NCBI RefSeq assembly: GCF_001425085.1
Contig: NZ_LMDN01000003.1
Coordinates: 54,309-118,308 of the forward strand
Reading direction: 5' to 3'
Length of the DNA: 64,000 bases
DNA from: Leifsonia sp. Root4
GTDB taxonomy: Bacteria > Actinomycetota > Actinomycetes > Actinomycetales > Microbacteriaceae
Under the pieces are notes generated by a model. The model had not been told where the DNA came from and did no database searches. It saw only the letters and a list, made by a program, of their open reading frames with translations. Positions 24,201 to 31,782 of this stretch are shown piece by piece (positions within the stretch are counted from its first letter, which is position 1; the number at the start of each line of letters is the position of its first letter). A program made the position numbers and the translations under genes.

Positions 24201-25373
24201 ACTCTCACCGCCGCCCAGCCGACCGGCTTCGCCGACGGCGTCGAGATCCTCGGCTCGGCCGGCGGTGTGATGAAGGCCCCGCGCTCGATCGCCGACATTG
24301 AACTGGATGGCGGAGAGAGCGCGTCCGGATACTTCTTCGGCGCTGAGCGCGGTTCGCTCGGCGGTCGGATATGGCTGGACGCCGACGGCAATGGCATCGC
24401 GGATGCCGGCGAACCGGGCGCGAGCGGCGTCACGGTGAACCTTCACGAGGACGGGGCGCTGATCGCGAGCGTCCAGAGTTCCGCCGATGGCGAGTATGCC
24501 TTCGGCGACCTGCCCTCCGGCACGTACCAGATCGGTGTCGACCCTGGCGCGGGACGAGTGCTGACGACGCCCGGTCAGGGAACGGGCGAGACCGGGTCGG
24601 ACGTCGACTGGTTGAGCGGGATGAGCGGCGGCCTCGTGGTCGACATGACGGGCGGCACGAGTACCAGACACACGCATGTGGACGCCGGCATCCTCGAGCG
24701 CGAGGATGACCTGGCCGTCGCGTTGCGCGCAGGGAACACGCGCGTCACCGTCGGCTCTGCCGTGCAGTTCACCGCGACGGTCACCAACCGTGGCAATGCT
24801 CCGGTGGCGGGTGCCGGCGTGGCGATCACGGTGCCGGATGGAGTGCGGCTCGACTCGATAGATGGCGTGCGGCTCGAGTCGCGGGCCGGCGTGCAGTTCG
24901 GCGCACGGGGCGGCGCCGGCTGGCGCTGCACGACGTCGGCACAGACCGCCACATGTGTGTCATCGGATGTGGTTCTGCCCGGGGCCTCCTTCTCCCCGGT
25001 CACCGTGTCGGGAGTGGCGTTGGCGGTGGGCAGTGGCTCGGCATCGGCCGTGGTCACGTTCGCCGACGGCACGATCGACGGCGGGCAATCGGACAACACA
25101 AGCAGCGAGTCGATCACCGTCGATGCGGTCGTGATTCCGCCGACGATTCCACCGACGATTCCGCCGACGACCCCACCGAGCTCGTCGCCGACGACGCTGC
25201 CGACCACTCCGCCGAGCTCGTCGCCGACGGGAACGCCGTCGGCGTCGAGCGGTGCCCTGCCGACGACGGGGTTCGGTCTCGGGCCGGCAGTGGGCCTCAG
25301 CGTGCTGCTGTTGCTCGCCGGCGGACTCGTCCTGGCCTTCCGCCGTCGCCGCGGCGATCAATCGGCACACTGA
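21219..25373 (+). CDS. LPXTG cell-wall-anchored surface protein with SdrD-B-like repeats
   Basis: A 1384-residue secreted protein. GTG 21219 (AAGGA 9 nt upstream) opens a signal peptide (KASKRLARSLGAGALALAVA...), probably cut after ALPAEA near residue 34. Then come an N-terminal region of about 350 residues without recognised fold, two DUF11/CARDB-like beta domains with paired Cys (about residues 395-600), and five SdrD-B-like repeats of about 112 residues. Each repeat starts like SGAVYxDxxxNGxRDxGEPG with Ca-binding-type Asp/Asn. A further DUF11 domain, a Pro/Thr/Ser stalk (IPPTIPPTIPP...), LPTTG (residues 1347-1351), a hydrophobic helix and a RRRR tail complete it. Sortase would anchor it to peptidoglycan; no sortase gene is in the window. 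The long open frame upstream of 21219 is not coding. Confidence 0.9.
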   Translation: MKASKRLARSLGAGALALAVAATTIVATALPAEAAVVRAFTLNYNAEVFGDFILAGNGNSACPGASNPTDPFGEPKTGCASSQDRTNGTPVGINDSYYMTWADVDSSVATYNSSAASITIPSGATVASARLTWSGDTGTIRLADGTVSALAGCNTRQFLAGAGTAVLPAGTPESTSTRFSVGGAAAVAVAPQVISRDALANVPASQPQFYAAHADVTGHFAGAATGAPLALTLGNVWTPQGFGCYSGWSLALVYSYAEANVNAPAKKKVFIYDGHVRQSSIDPTTTINPSGFRAAGTAARVGVTGFEGDFNIAGDQFLVNGASVVEPNTGSATNFFNSSTDLAVNPAVPNNMSIDAKTVDAAIPAGATSATLSFATSGDTFLAANVAVSVPIASLNVTATASPIGPYRVGDAITHTVTVDALGSAATGVTVDSTLDACDRSLGNFATGGQQQYTCTAIAGSDDETVTMSVSGVDAFGQPLGSTATTTIDVINPAVEIMTTADRPSYSVGDTITFTIRVENTGDTPLANVVVTDATVPLCDRTTATLAVGSVPIEYTCTAVAPIVGDSNTASVVANYSATSTVSDSSTVSVPTYGVVSGRVFADRNNNGAVDSGEHGISGAAIALVGSTAGGSAVTRSTTTDALGDYSFTDVPAGSYLVSETQPADYDDGIDTAGSNATGAGNDAVSVTLSPAQSSTGTLFAERPTSSLAGAVYLDANANGARDAGEPGLAGVTVTLGGQDSDGNSVSYTAVTAAGTGAYVFSGLRPGTYELVESQPAGHGEGTDSIGTAGGVLASANTVTDIALAAHTNATGYLFGDTVGALSGAVYADLDGDGARSIGEPGIGGVVVTLTGTDASGAITPVATFSNSDGSYAFAGLLAGEYTITETQTPAYGPGTGTVGTAGGTAGANSFSAIPLAAGASASGYLFGQTPARISGAVFHDVDANGTREASDPGLGGVTITLTGTDLHGNDVEHASTTTADGGFAFSGLLAGDYTLTAAQPTGFADGVEILGSAGGVMKAPRSIADIELDGGESASGYFFGAERGSLGGRIWLDADGNGIADAGEPGASGVTVNLHEDGALIASVQSSADGEYAFGDLPSGTYQIGVDPGAGRVLTTPGQGTGETGSDVDWLSGMSGGLVVDMTGGTSTRHTHVDAGILEREDDLAVALRAGNTRVTVGSAVQFTATVTNRGNAPVAGAGVAITVPDGVRLDSIDGVRLESRAGVQFGARGGAGWRCTTSAQTATCVSSDVVLPGASFSPVTVSGVALAVGSGSASAVVTFADGTIDGGQSDNTSSESITVDAVVIPPTIPPTIPPTTPPSSSPTTLPTTPPSSSPTGTPSASSGALPTTGFGLGPAVGLSVLLLLAGGLVLAFRRRRGDQSAH
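23000..24690 (+). repeat. Five tandem SdrD-B-like coding repeats
   Basis: Repeats begin near 23000, 23333, 23676, 24012 and 24351 (period about 333-343 bp). Each encodes a strand rich in Asp/Asn/Gly followed by GxxVTLxG and an FSGLxxGxYxLxExxPxG motif. The units are diverged at DNA level, so recent recombinational expansion is unlikely. They probably form a stiff calcium-stabilised rod projecting the N-terminal region. Confidence 0.8.
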
Positions 25374-25422
25374 CGGAAGCCGCACACGGCGGATAGGGGA
25401 GTAGCGAACGTCGGCGACCGGG

Positions 25423-26604
25423 TCAGCCGGCCTGGATCCGGAGCACCTCGGAGATGATGCCGGCGGCGAGTAGCACCGCCATCGGCAGGAACCAGATGAG
25501 GAAGCCGCGGAGCCTGCCGGGACGGAGCCGCCTTCCAGCTTTCGCGACGCCGCCGGGGCCTCGGCCGTGCGCCGAGGTGTTCCCGGCGGTGGTCCCGGCG
25601 GTGGCCGCCGGCCAGAGCGCGCTGAGCTGTGGCGGGGAGGCCGGTGTGCGCACCGGCTGATCGACGCGGTCATCACGCCAGCGTTCCCAGCGGTCCAGCT
25701 TCGCACCGAGAGCCGCCACGGCATCCAACACCCCGACCCAGTCCGTCGGATCGAGGGTGACGACCTCGGTGTTGTTGACGAGGAACAGCCAGTCGTCGAT
25801 GATCTCAACGTCGAAACCGTGGACGTCGTCTATCAGGCGCGCCATCACGTCGGGAGTGAACAGGTAAAGCGCGTCCCGCTCGTAGCCCTCCGGGCAGTAC
25901 AGCGAGAAGTGCTCGTCGAAGTCGCCCTCGAGTGGGAGACCCTGCGCGCTCGCCGGCACGGCAAGCCCGGTCAGCGCGCGCGGAGTGCCGGTGCGTGCGA
26001 GCACGACGATGTGCGGCAGAGGCGCCTCGAGCCGCACCGCGCAGTAGCCGCCGAACTGGGTGTCCTGGCTTCCCCATGGCCCGTATCGGAGCCGATAGTT
26101 CGCGAATTCGACCGCGCGCTCCGACGCGGGGCGGATGACGCTGCTGAGCGTGAGCTGCCCGCGATCGGCCCACGGCGCGACGTGGTCCCCGTCGACGGGC
26201 CCAGGCTCGTAGCTCATTCCGTTGTCGGCCGCGAAGTGCGCCAGCCGGTAGTGGCGCAGCGGGGTGCCGCGGCGAACCGTCACGCGGATGAACACCCAGA
26301 GGATCACGATCGCAGCGAAGAGCATCAGGCCACCGACGGCGCACATGCCGATCAGCTGGGCGACCATGTCGGGGGCGCCCTGCGTGATCTCCTGGACGAT
26401 TCCGAATCCCATGGCGAACAGGCCGATGACCGTGACCACGACCACAAGGCCCCACGCGAAGCGCTGCGCGGGCTCGAGGCGGCTGCCGACTGCCGGGTGC
26501 TCAACGGAGAAGGCGCGGAAGAACGTCTTCACATCGCGCCGTCGCACTCGCGACGTCAGCGCATCGGTGTTCAGGCTCTGATCAAGCCCCATCGTCATCT
26601 GCAT
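25423..26604 (-). CDS. Hypothetical membrane protein, 393 aa
   Basis: No family recognised. Two hydrophobic helices (about residues 50-70 and 80-110) are followed by a soluble domain of about 200 residues beginning RRGTPLRHYRLAHFAADNGMSYEPGP. The domain ends with DDWLFLVNNTEVVTLDPTDW. A Pro/Gly-rich linker and one last helix near the C-terminus (about 365-385) follow. The GTPLRHYRLAxFAxxNGMxY pattern recurs in actinobacterial membrane proteins of unknown role. The start ATG has GAAGGGGG about 8 nt upstream. It is convergent with the LPXTG gene and probably monocistronic. GC and codon use match the neighbours. Confidence 0.7.
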   Translation of the reverse strand: MQMTMGLDQSLNTDALTSRVRRRDVKTFFRAFSVEHPAVGSRLEPAQRFAWGLVVVVTVIGLFAMGFGIVQEITQGAPDMVAQLIGMCAVGGLMLFAAIVILWVFIRVTVRRGTPLRHYRLAHFAADNGMSYEPGPVDGDHVAPWADRGQLTLSSVIRPASERAVEFANYRLRYGPWGSQDTQFGGYCAVRLEAPLPHIVVLARTGTPRALTGLAVPASAQGLPLEGDFDEHFSLYCPEGYERDALYLFTPDVMARLIDDVHGFDVEIIDDWLFLVNNTEVVTLDPTDWVGVLDAVAALGAKLDRWERWRDDRVDQPVRTPASPPQLSALWPAATAGTTAGNTSAHGRGPGGVAKAGRRLRPGRLRGFLIWFLPMAVLLAAGIISEVLRIQAG

Positions 26605-26699
26605 GCGCAGCCCCCTTCGCGGGGCACACGAAACTCGACCCCACTAGAGGGTAGGTGCTTCGGCGTGGGTTAGCCTGATGGCAGTGATTCTTCATACAT

Positions 26700-26797
26700 C
26701 TCTGTGACCCAGAGCGCTTCTAGCGATTCCAGTTCGCTCCGCATCCGAGGAGCGGTGATTCAGTGCGCCCGCGCAGGGAACTCCACCGGGAGTTCCC
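26700..26797 (+). other. Series of three hairpins in the 5' region of the pentapeptide gene
   Basis: Three perfect stems follow one another: CTCTG/CAGAG (26700-26714), CGCTCC/GGAGCG (26735-26754) and GGGAACTCC-ACCG-GGAGTTCCC (26776-26797). The last ends 38 nt before the ATG. No T-tract follows, so a simple terminator is unlikely. It may be a structured leader RNA. I do not recognise a known riboswitch class. Confidence 0.45.
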
Positions 26798-26835
26798 CTC
26801 CACCGGCCCACCATCGGACTCACCACTGGAGACTC

Positions 26836-27708
26836 ATGAACACCGCACCAAACCACTCAGGCGACCCGTCGTCGCCCGCGCAGGATCGCCGTTCGCTGCG
26901 CGCGGACTGCGGCAACTGCTTCGCCCTCTGCTGCACCGCCTTCGGATTCGCGCGCTCGGCAGACTTCGCCGTCGACAAGCCGGCGGCTACGCCCTGTCAG
27001 AACCTCGCCGCCGACTTCTCGTGCACCATCCACGACCGTCTCAGACCGCGCGGCTTCCGCGGCTGCACGGTGTTTGACTGCTTCGGAGCCGGCCAGCATG
27101 TCTCGCAGCAGCTCTTCGCGGGGCGCAGCTGGCGCGAGCACCCGGAGACGCGGGAGGAGATGTTCGCCGCCTTCGCCGTGTCACGGCAACTCCACGAGGC
27201 ACTCTGGCACCTCACCGAGGCCGAGCGCCGCAGCCTCGACCCGGATCTCGTCGAGCAGGCCGGCCAGCTGCGGCTCGCCATCGGGCAGGCCGTCGATGGC
27301 GAGCTGTCGAGCCTGCTGGTGCTGGATGTCGCGGCACTCCACGCGCGTGTGCGGGAGGTGCTGATGGAGGTCAGCGCCGAGGTGCGCGCGTATCACTCGG
27401 CGTCCGGCGACGGCCGGTTGGAGTCATCGCTGCGCCCAGGGGCTCAGCTGATGGGCGTGAATCTGCGCGCGCGGCTGTTGTGCGGGGCCGAGCTCCGCGG
27501 CGCATACCTCATCGCCGCAGACCTGCGGGGGAGCGATCTCGCCGGGGCGGACCTGCTCGGAGCCGACCTTCGTGATGCGCGGCTCGACGGTGCCGACCTC
27601 TCGCGGGCGCTCTACCTCACGCAGCCGCAAGTCAACGCGGCCATCGGCGACAGGGAGACACTGCTGCCGCCCGACCTCGCGGTGCCGCCGCACTGGGAAC
27701 CGCGCTGA
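26836..27708 (+). CDS. Pentapeptide-repeat protein with Cys-rich N-terminal domain
   Basis: A 290-residue protein. Residues about 20-85 hold a cysteine cluster (CGNCFALCC, TPCQNL, FSCTIH, GCTVFDCFG) resembling the YkgJ-type metal or Fe-S-binding domain. A helical middle follows. The C-terminal part (about 205-265) has pentapeptide repeats with the A(D/N)LxG pattern: GVNLRARLLCGAELRGAYL, AADLRGSDLAGADLLGADL, ADLSRALYL. Pentapeptide repeats form a right-handed quadrilateral beta-helix, sometimes mimicking DNA. The run is too short to claim a gyrase-protecting Qnr-like role. ATG 26836 has GGAG 7 nt upstream. A structured leader precedes it. Confidence 0.85.
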   Translation: MNTAPNHSGDPSSPAQDRRSLRADCGNCFALCCTAFGFARSADFAVDKPAATPCQNLAADFSCTIHDRLRPRGFRGCTVFDCFGAGQHVSQQLFAGRSWREHPETREEMFAAFAVSRQLHEALWHLTEAERRSLDPDLVEQAGQLRLAIGQAVDGELSSLLVLDVAALHARVREVLMEVSAEVRAYHSASGDGRLESSLRPGAQLMGVNLRARLLCGAELRGAYLIAADLRGSDLAGADLLGADLRDARLDGADLSRALYLTQPQVNAAIGDRETLLPPDLAVPPHWEPR

Positions 27709-27717
27709 GGGAGGGGC

Positions 27718-29061
27718 CTAGCCGGGCTCGGCGGCGGTGAGGGCGGACGCGAGTTGTGGGTGCGCCGGTGTCGTCGGGACGCCGGCCGTCGGAATGCCCG
27801 CGGTGGTGGCATCCGTCACACGGGACGTGATGAACCAGTTCGCCACGCCGGCGCCGAGCACGATGAGTGCGGCGCAGAGCGGTACGAACAGGGCCAGCTG
27901 GGCTCCCGCGTTCTCGGCGATGAGCCCGGCGGTCGCCGAGGAGATGGCCTGGCCGACGATGATCGCCGAGCCCGCCATCGTCATGGCCGTGGCCGAACGG
28001 CCGTGCGGGGTGCGTGCCGCGACGAGCGCGTAGGCCGTCACGAGGGTCGGCCCGACACCGATGCCGGCGACGGCGAGCGCGAGGAGCATGACGGGGATCG
28101 TCGTGGCGGACGCCGCGAGGGCGGCTCCGGCTGTCAGTGCGCCGGCGAAGACGAGCCACCGGGCGCGGAGCGAGAAGCGCGGCGAGAACGCCGCAACGCT
28201 GAGCGCGAGGATCGCGGAGCCGATGCCGAGCACACCGTAGAGCAGCCCGGCCTCCTCTGCGCGCGCCACCTCGCCCATGAACGCGGTGAGGGAGGTGAGC
28301 ATCGAGCCGAAGAAGAGACCCATGCCGAGCACGCCGAGCAGCACGACGAGCATCCGCGGGCGCAGCAGTGCGCGCAGCGGCGCCGGCGCGGCCGTTTCGG
28401 TGGCGTGGTCGGGTGCGACGCGCGCGCTCCTGTGGAAGGCGAACGCGGTCACGAAGATCATGGTCAGCACGGCCGCGCCGACGATCGGTGCCGCCGGGTT
28501 CATGGTCGTCGCGAGCAGCCCGACGATCACGGGTCCGAAGACGAAGACCACCTCGTCGGCCGCCGATTCGTAGGCCATCGTGCCGTTGAGGGTCTTCGCC
28601 CGGATTCCGCGGGGCAGCCGGGACGAGATGATGCCGACCAGGCGGCTGCGGGAGAGCGGCGAGACCTGGGGTGCCGTGGCGCCGACGAGGAAGGCGACGC
28701 CCAGCAGGACGAGGTCGGAGACGGGCGCGAACGCGGCCCAGGCGAAGGCGAGGAGGGCCAGGCTGTTGCCGATGGCGGCGACGAGTACGACGCGGCGCTG
28801 GCCGAAACGGTCCACGGCGAGGCCGAGCAGCGGCCCGACGAGTGCCGTTCCGAGGCCGACCGCTGCGGAGGTGATGCCGCCGAGTGAGATCGATCCACGT
28901 GCCGCGACCACGAGTGTCAGCACGCCGACCACCATCATCGCGAACGGCAGCCGGGCGACGAATGCGATCGGGAAGTACGAGACGCCCGCGGCGTGGATCA
29001 GTCGGGTCGGCTCCGGTCGTGCCGGTGCGTCCGTTTCGAGTTGTGTGTTCTGTTCTGCCAT
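27718..29061 (-). CDS. MFS transporter
   Basis: A 447-residue protein with about 12 hydrophobic helices. The N-terminal helix region ISYFPIAFVARLPFAMMVVG is typical of a distinct actinobacterial MFS group, and the loop GLAVDRFGQRRVVL corresponds to motif A. The middle loop is charged and the C-terminal tail is Ala/Thr/Pro-rich. The substrate is unknown; efflux is likely. A strong Shine-Dalgarno (GGAGGAG) precedes the ATG. A 21-bp inverted repeat 86 bp upstream, in the gap shared with arfB, is a candidate operator. Its stop is 9 bp from the convergent pentapeptide gene stop. Confidence 0.9.
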   Translation of the reverse strand: MAEQNTQLETDAPARPEPTRLIHAAGVSYFPIAFVARLPFAMMVVGVLTLVVAARGSISLGGITSAAVGLGTALVGPLLGLAVDRFGQRRVVLVAAIGNSLALLAFAWAAFAPVSDLVLLGVAFLVGATAPQVSPLSRSRLVGIISSRLPRGIRAKTLNGTMAYESAADEVVFVFGPVIVGLLATTMNPAAPIVGAAVLTMIFVTAFAFHRSARVAPDHATETAAPAPLRALLRPRMLVVLLGVLGMGLFFGSMLTSLTAFMGEVARAEEAGLLYGVLGIGSAILALSVAAFSPRFSLRARWLVFAGALTAGAALAASATTIPVMLLALAVAGIGVGPTLVTAYALVAARTPHGRSATAMTMAGSAIIVGQAISSATAGLIAENAGAQLALFVPLCAALIVLGAGVANWFITSRVTDATTAGIPTAGVPTTPAHPQLASALTAAEPG

Positions 29062-29146
29062 GGTGGCTCTCCTCCCGGGCGGCCGAGCCGCGACGGTTCG
29101 TGCCGCCGTTTTCGCCGGAGAGCGAATGGTAGATACACCTCATTTC

Positions 29147-29167
29147 GTGCCGTTCCGTGAACGACAC
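29147..29167. promoter_or_regulatory. Palindromic operator in the MFS / arfB divergent gap
   Basis: GTG-c-CGTTC-cgt-GAACG-a-CAC is a near-perfect inverted repeat with 8 paired positions per arm. It lies 86 bp before the MFS start and 58 bp before arfB. Symmetry of this kind suits a TetR- or MarR-type repressor. The regulator is not encoded next to it. Confidence 0.45.
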
Positions 29168-29224
29168 ATCAGAGCATTTTACGCCATGGATGCTGACAGC
29201 GGCCTGTCGTGCGAGTCTTGAGGC

Positions 29225-29647
29225 ATGGATCTGGAGGTGTCGCCCGCGCTCAGCATCCCGGCATCCGAGCTCGCCTGGCGTTTCTCGCGCTCCTCCGGGC
29301 CGGGCGGCCAGCACGTCAACACCTCCGACAGCCGCGTCGAACTCTCGTGGGATCTCGCGGGGTCGGCTGCGCTCTCCGAGCAGCAACGCGAGCGCCTGCT
29401 GGAACGCCTCGGACGGCGGCTGGTCGGCGGTGTGCTGACCGTCACCGCCTCCGAGCAGCGCTCTCAGCTGCGCAACCGCGAGATCGCCCGGCGCAAGCTC
29501 GCGCTGCTCATTGCGGACGCTCTGGCCCCGGATGCCGCCGCCCGGCGCGCCACCAAGCGCACCCGTGGCTCCGATCGCCGCCGCCTGGACGCGAAGCAGC
29601 AGCGTTCCGCGACCAAGCAGCAACGGCAGCGGCCCTCCGCGGACTAG
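29225..29647 (+). CDS. arfB: Alternative ribosome-rescue hydrolase ArfB (YaeJ) / release-factor-like protein
   Basis: A 140-residue protein. The class I release-factor domain has SRSSGPGGQHVNTSDSRVEL with the catalytic GGQ at residues 27-29. A basic C-terminal tail (KRTRGSDRRRLDAKQQRS) is expected to sit in the empty mRNA channel of stalled ribosomes. ArfB hydrolyses peptidyl-tRNA on non-stop ribosomes. Length and domain order are normal, with no codon-recognition domain. The start ATG has GAGG a few bases upstream. Its stop overlaps the convergent macrodomain gene by 4 bp. Confidence 0.92.
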   Translation: MDLEVSPALSIPASELAWRFSRSSGPGGQHVNTSDSRVELSWDLAGSAALSEQQRERLLERLGRRLVGGVLTVTASEQRSQLRNREIARRKLALLIADALAPDAAARRATKRTRGSDRRRLDAKQQRSATKQQRQRPSAD

Positions 29648-30171
29648 GCGGTGGCCGGCCCCTGCCCGACCTGGCCCTCCAACCGCCGGCGCACCGCCTC
29701 ATAGTTGTCACGGCCGAAGGCCACGATCCGCACCTCGGCGACCCGGGTGTCGGCCGCGGCGATCGTGTCGACGGCCGCCGCGATGGCGTCCTCGCGCGGC
29801 CAGCCGTAGACGCCGGCGCTGATGAGCGGGAACGCGACGCTTCTCGCGCCGAGCTCATCCGCGATCTGCAAGGAGCGGCGGTAGCAGCTCTGCAGCAGCG
29901 AGCGATCCCGCTGCCCGGCCGCGTAGTTCGGCCCGACCGTGTGGATCACCCAGCGCGCCGGAAGCTCGCCAGCCGTTGTCCAGCCGGCGTCCCCGGCGGC
30001 CAGGCCATCGGGGAAACGATCGATGCACTCCCGCAGGATCGACGGGCCGCCCGCGCGATGGATCGCCCCGTCAACCCCGCCCCCTCCGCGCATTGCGGTG
30101 TTCGCGGCATTGACGATCGCGTCGACCCGTTGCCCGGTGATGTCTCCGAGCACGGCGGTGATGGCGGTCAC
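29644..30171 (-). CDS. Macrodomain ADP-ribose hydrolase (MacroD/O-acetyl-ADP-ribose deacetylase type)
   Basis: A 175-residue single macrodomain. Signatures: GDITGQRVDAIVNAANTAM, then GGGGVDGAIHRAGG (the catalytic loop of MacroD-type enzymes), WVIHTVGPNY and the second loop ISAGVYGWP. Such enzymes remove mono-ADP-ribose from acidic residues or deacetylate O-acetyl-ADP-ribose. Its ATG overlaps the TGA of the upstream P-loop kinase gene by 4 bp, so translation is coupled. Physical coupling to a kinase suggests a small metabolic-repair or nucleotide-processing unit. The arr gene 28 kb away is not in the same transcript. Confidence 0.93.
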   Translation of the reverse strand: MTAITAVLGDITGQRVDAIVNAANTAMRGGGGVDGAIHRAGGPSILRECIDRFPDGLAAGDAGWTTAGELPARWVIHTVGPNYAAGQRDRSLLQSCYRRSLQIADELGARSVAFPLISAGVYGWPREDAIAAAVDTIAAADTRVAEVRIVAFGRDNYEAVRRRLEGQVGQGPATA

Positions 30172-30662
30172 GAGCTCAGTCCGCTGCTCGCGCCTCCGCG
30201 GCCGTCGATGACGCGCAGGGGACCCTCCTGAGTGCTTGGCACCTCGAATCTGTCAAAGTATGTGGCGGCAAGCGCTTCGCTGAGTCGAACGTCGTTGGCG
30301 GCGCGACCTGTCCGCATGCGGACGCGGGCAAGCACGACTGCGCGCGGCGTGGCGAGATAGAACGTCTCCGGCTCGATCCCGAGCGGGCGGAGCAGCTCGC
30401 GATACTCGTCGCGCATCCGTCTCGACCAAAACGAGTAGTCGAGCACAACATCCGTTCCGGTCAGAACCAGGTCAAGCAGTCGTACTCGCAGCGCTTCCTC
30501 GATCTGTCGGCGGGTGTCATCGGCGAGGGGTTGTTCCCGGATGCCGCGTCGCCACGCCTCCTCGTCGAAGGACAGCCGCGTGATGCCGGTCGACTCGAGC
30601 TCACGCGCGATCGTCGACTTGCCCGATCCGGCGGGGCCGCACATGAAGATCACCCGAGTCAT
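30168..30662 (-). CDS. P-loop kinase of the AAA/zeta-like small kinase group
   Basis: A 164-residue protein. Walker A is MCGPAGSGKST (residues 7-17), then LSFDEEAWRRG. A Walker B-like DVVLDYSFWSRRMRDEY is followed by a helical lid rich in Arg (RAVVLARVRMRTG). The layout matches small phosphotransferases such as chloramphenicol phosphotransferase, polynucleotide-kinase-like and zeta-like proteins. The acceptor cannot be told. TAGAAT lies 7 nt before the ATG with no Shine-Dalgarno, which suggests a leaderless mRNA. The macrodomain gene follows with an ATGA overlap. No antitoxin-like gene is present, which argues against a toxin. Confidence 0.82.
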   Translation of the reverse strand: MTRVIFMCGPAGSGKSTIARELESTGITRLSFDEEAWRRGIREQPLADDTRRQIEEALRVRLLDLVLTGTDVVLDYSFWSRRMRDEYRELLRPLGIEPETFYLATPRAVVLARVRMRTGRAANDVRLSEALAATYFDRFEVPSTQEGPLRVIDGRGGASSGLSS

Positions 30663-30672
30663 GGCGTTGATT

Positions 30673-31638
30673 CTAGAAGGAGTCGGGTGCGGGCGCCGCG
30701 ACCGGGGGGAGCTCGGAGAGGAACCGCGCGGTGTCCACGGCGATCTCGCTCGAGCGCGTGTGGTGCAGGTAGTGGCCGGCGTCGAGGAAGACGACCTCGC
30801 CGTGCTCGACGCTGGCCGCCTGCTCCTCGTGCAGCTCGGCCCACGTGGCGATGTCCGGGCTGTCCGCCTGCGCGAAGAGCAGCACAGGGAGGTCGTGCGG
30901 GAACGTCGTATCGGCGGCCGCGGCGAAGTTCTCCGCGATGTGCTCCATCTCGCTCACGTAGCTGGCGGAGAGGGAGTTCTGGAAGGAGAGCATCGTCATT
31001 TGCTCCCGTGTGGTCTCCTCGAAGTCGAGGCCGGCATAGGGGTCGCCGATCGAGCTGAGCACGCGCATGAGGCCGAGCGCCTTCGCGGTCTGCATCGCGC
31101 CGACCGGCAGCTCCTCATCCATGCCCGGCTGACCGGGCACGCTGCTGTCGATGCCGACGAAGGCGGTGACCTCGTCGCGGTACCGCTCGGTGTAATCGAG
31201 GGCATAGATGCCGGCGATCGAATGCCCCATCAGCACGTAGCGGTCGATGTCGAGGGCCTGCAGCGCCTCGTGCACCTCGCTCACGATGTTCTCGGTGGTG
31301 CGTGGCGTGTCTGCGCCGTCGCTCAGGCCGTAGCCGAACGGTTCGACCGCGACGACGCGGTAGTTTGCGGCGAGCTCGGTGATCAGCGGCGTGAAGTCGA
31401 GGGCGGGTGCGGCTGTGCCGAAGCCGGGCAGGAGCACGATGGTCTCATCGCCGGACCCGCTGACCAGCACGTTCATCTCCTTGCCGTCGACCGGCACACG
31501 CTGGCCGTAGCTCTCGATGCGCTCGGCCTCCGCACTCGTGGCCGCGACGTTGACGACGGCCGTGGTGGCCAGGGCCAGCGCGAGCACCGCCACGATGACG
31601 CCGATCGTCTTGAGGGTGACTCTGAGGAACTTCTTCAT
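30673..31638 (-). CDS. Membrane-anchored alpha/beta hydrolase
   Basis: A 321-residue protein. An N-terminal hydrophobic helix (residues 10-32) is followed by an alpha/beta-hydrolase fold: VLLPGFGTAAPALDF (oxyanion loop) and the nucleophile elbow MGHSIAG (Ser140). SPDIATW lies near the acid region, and GHYLHH supplies the catalytic His. The active domain should face outside the cytoplasmic membrane. The substrate is unknown; esterase or lipase activity is the family default. It lies 144 bp downstream of the RND operon on the same strand. Hairpins between them suggest separate transcripts. Confidence 0.85.
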   Translation of the reverse strand: MKKFLRVTLKTIGVIVAVLALALATTAVVNVAATSAEAERIESYGQRVPVDGKEMNVLVSGSGDETIVLLPGFGTAAPALDFTPLITELAANYRVVAVEPFGYGLSDGADTPRTTENIVSEVHEALQALDIDRYVLMGHSIAGIYALDYTERYRDEVTAFVGIDSSVPGQPGMDEELPVGAMQTAKALGLMRVLSSIGDPYAGLDFEETTREQMTMLSFQNSLSASYVSEMEHIAENFAAAADTTFPHDLPVLLFAQADSPDIATWAELHEEQAASVEHGEVVFLDAGHYLHHTRSSEIAVDTARFLSELPPVAAPAPDSF

Positions 31639-31672
31639 GACTGTCCATTTCTTGGGTGGATGGTGGATGCCG

Positions 31673-31764
31673 GCGCGCCGTGTGGGCGCGCAGACGGAGC
31701 GAGTGGGCGTGGCGCCGACACGGGCGCCGAGGCAGCACGGAGCGACCGCCCCTGGCCCGGGGCG
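31673..31764 (-). terminator. Two hairpins after the RND / two-component operon
   Basis: CGCCCC/GGGGCG (31747-31764) lies 18 bp past the response-regulator stop, and GCGCGCC-gtgtg-GGCGCGC (31673-31691) follows. The pair probably ends the RND-kinase-regulator transcript before the hydrolase gene. The 144-bp gap holds no gene. Confidence 0.5.
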
Positions 31765-31782
31765 ATGGGAATGGGGGAGCGG

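Noticed and set aside
30168..30662. Zeta-type toxin of a toxin-antitoxin pair
   Set aside because: No epsilon-like antitoxin is adjacent; the coupled partner is a macrodomain hydrolase and the kinase lacks clear zeta-specific features.
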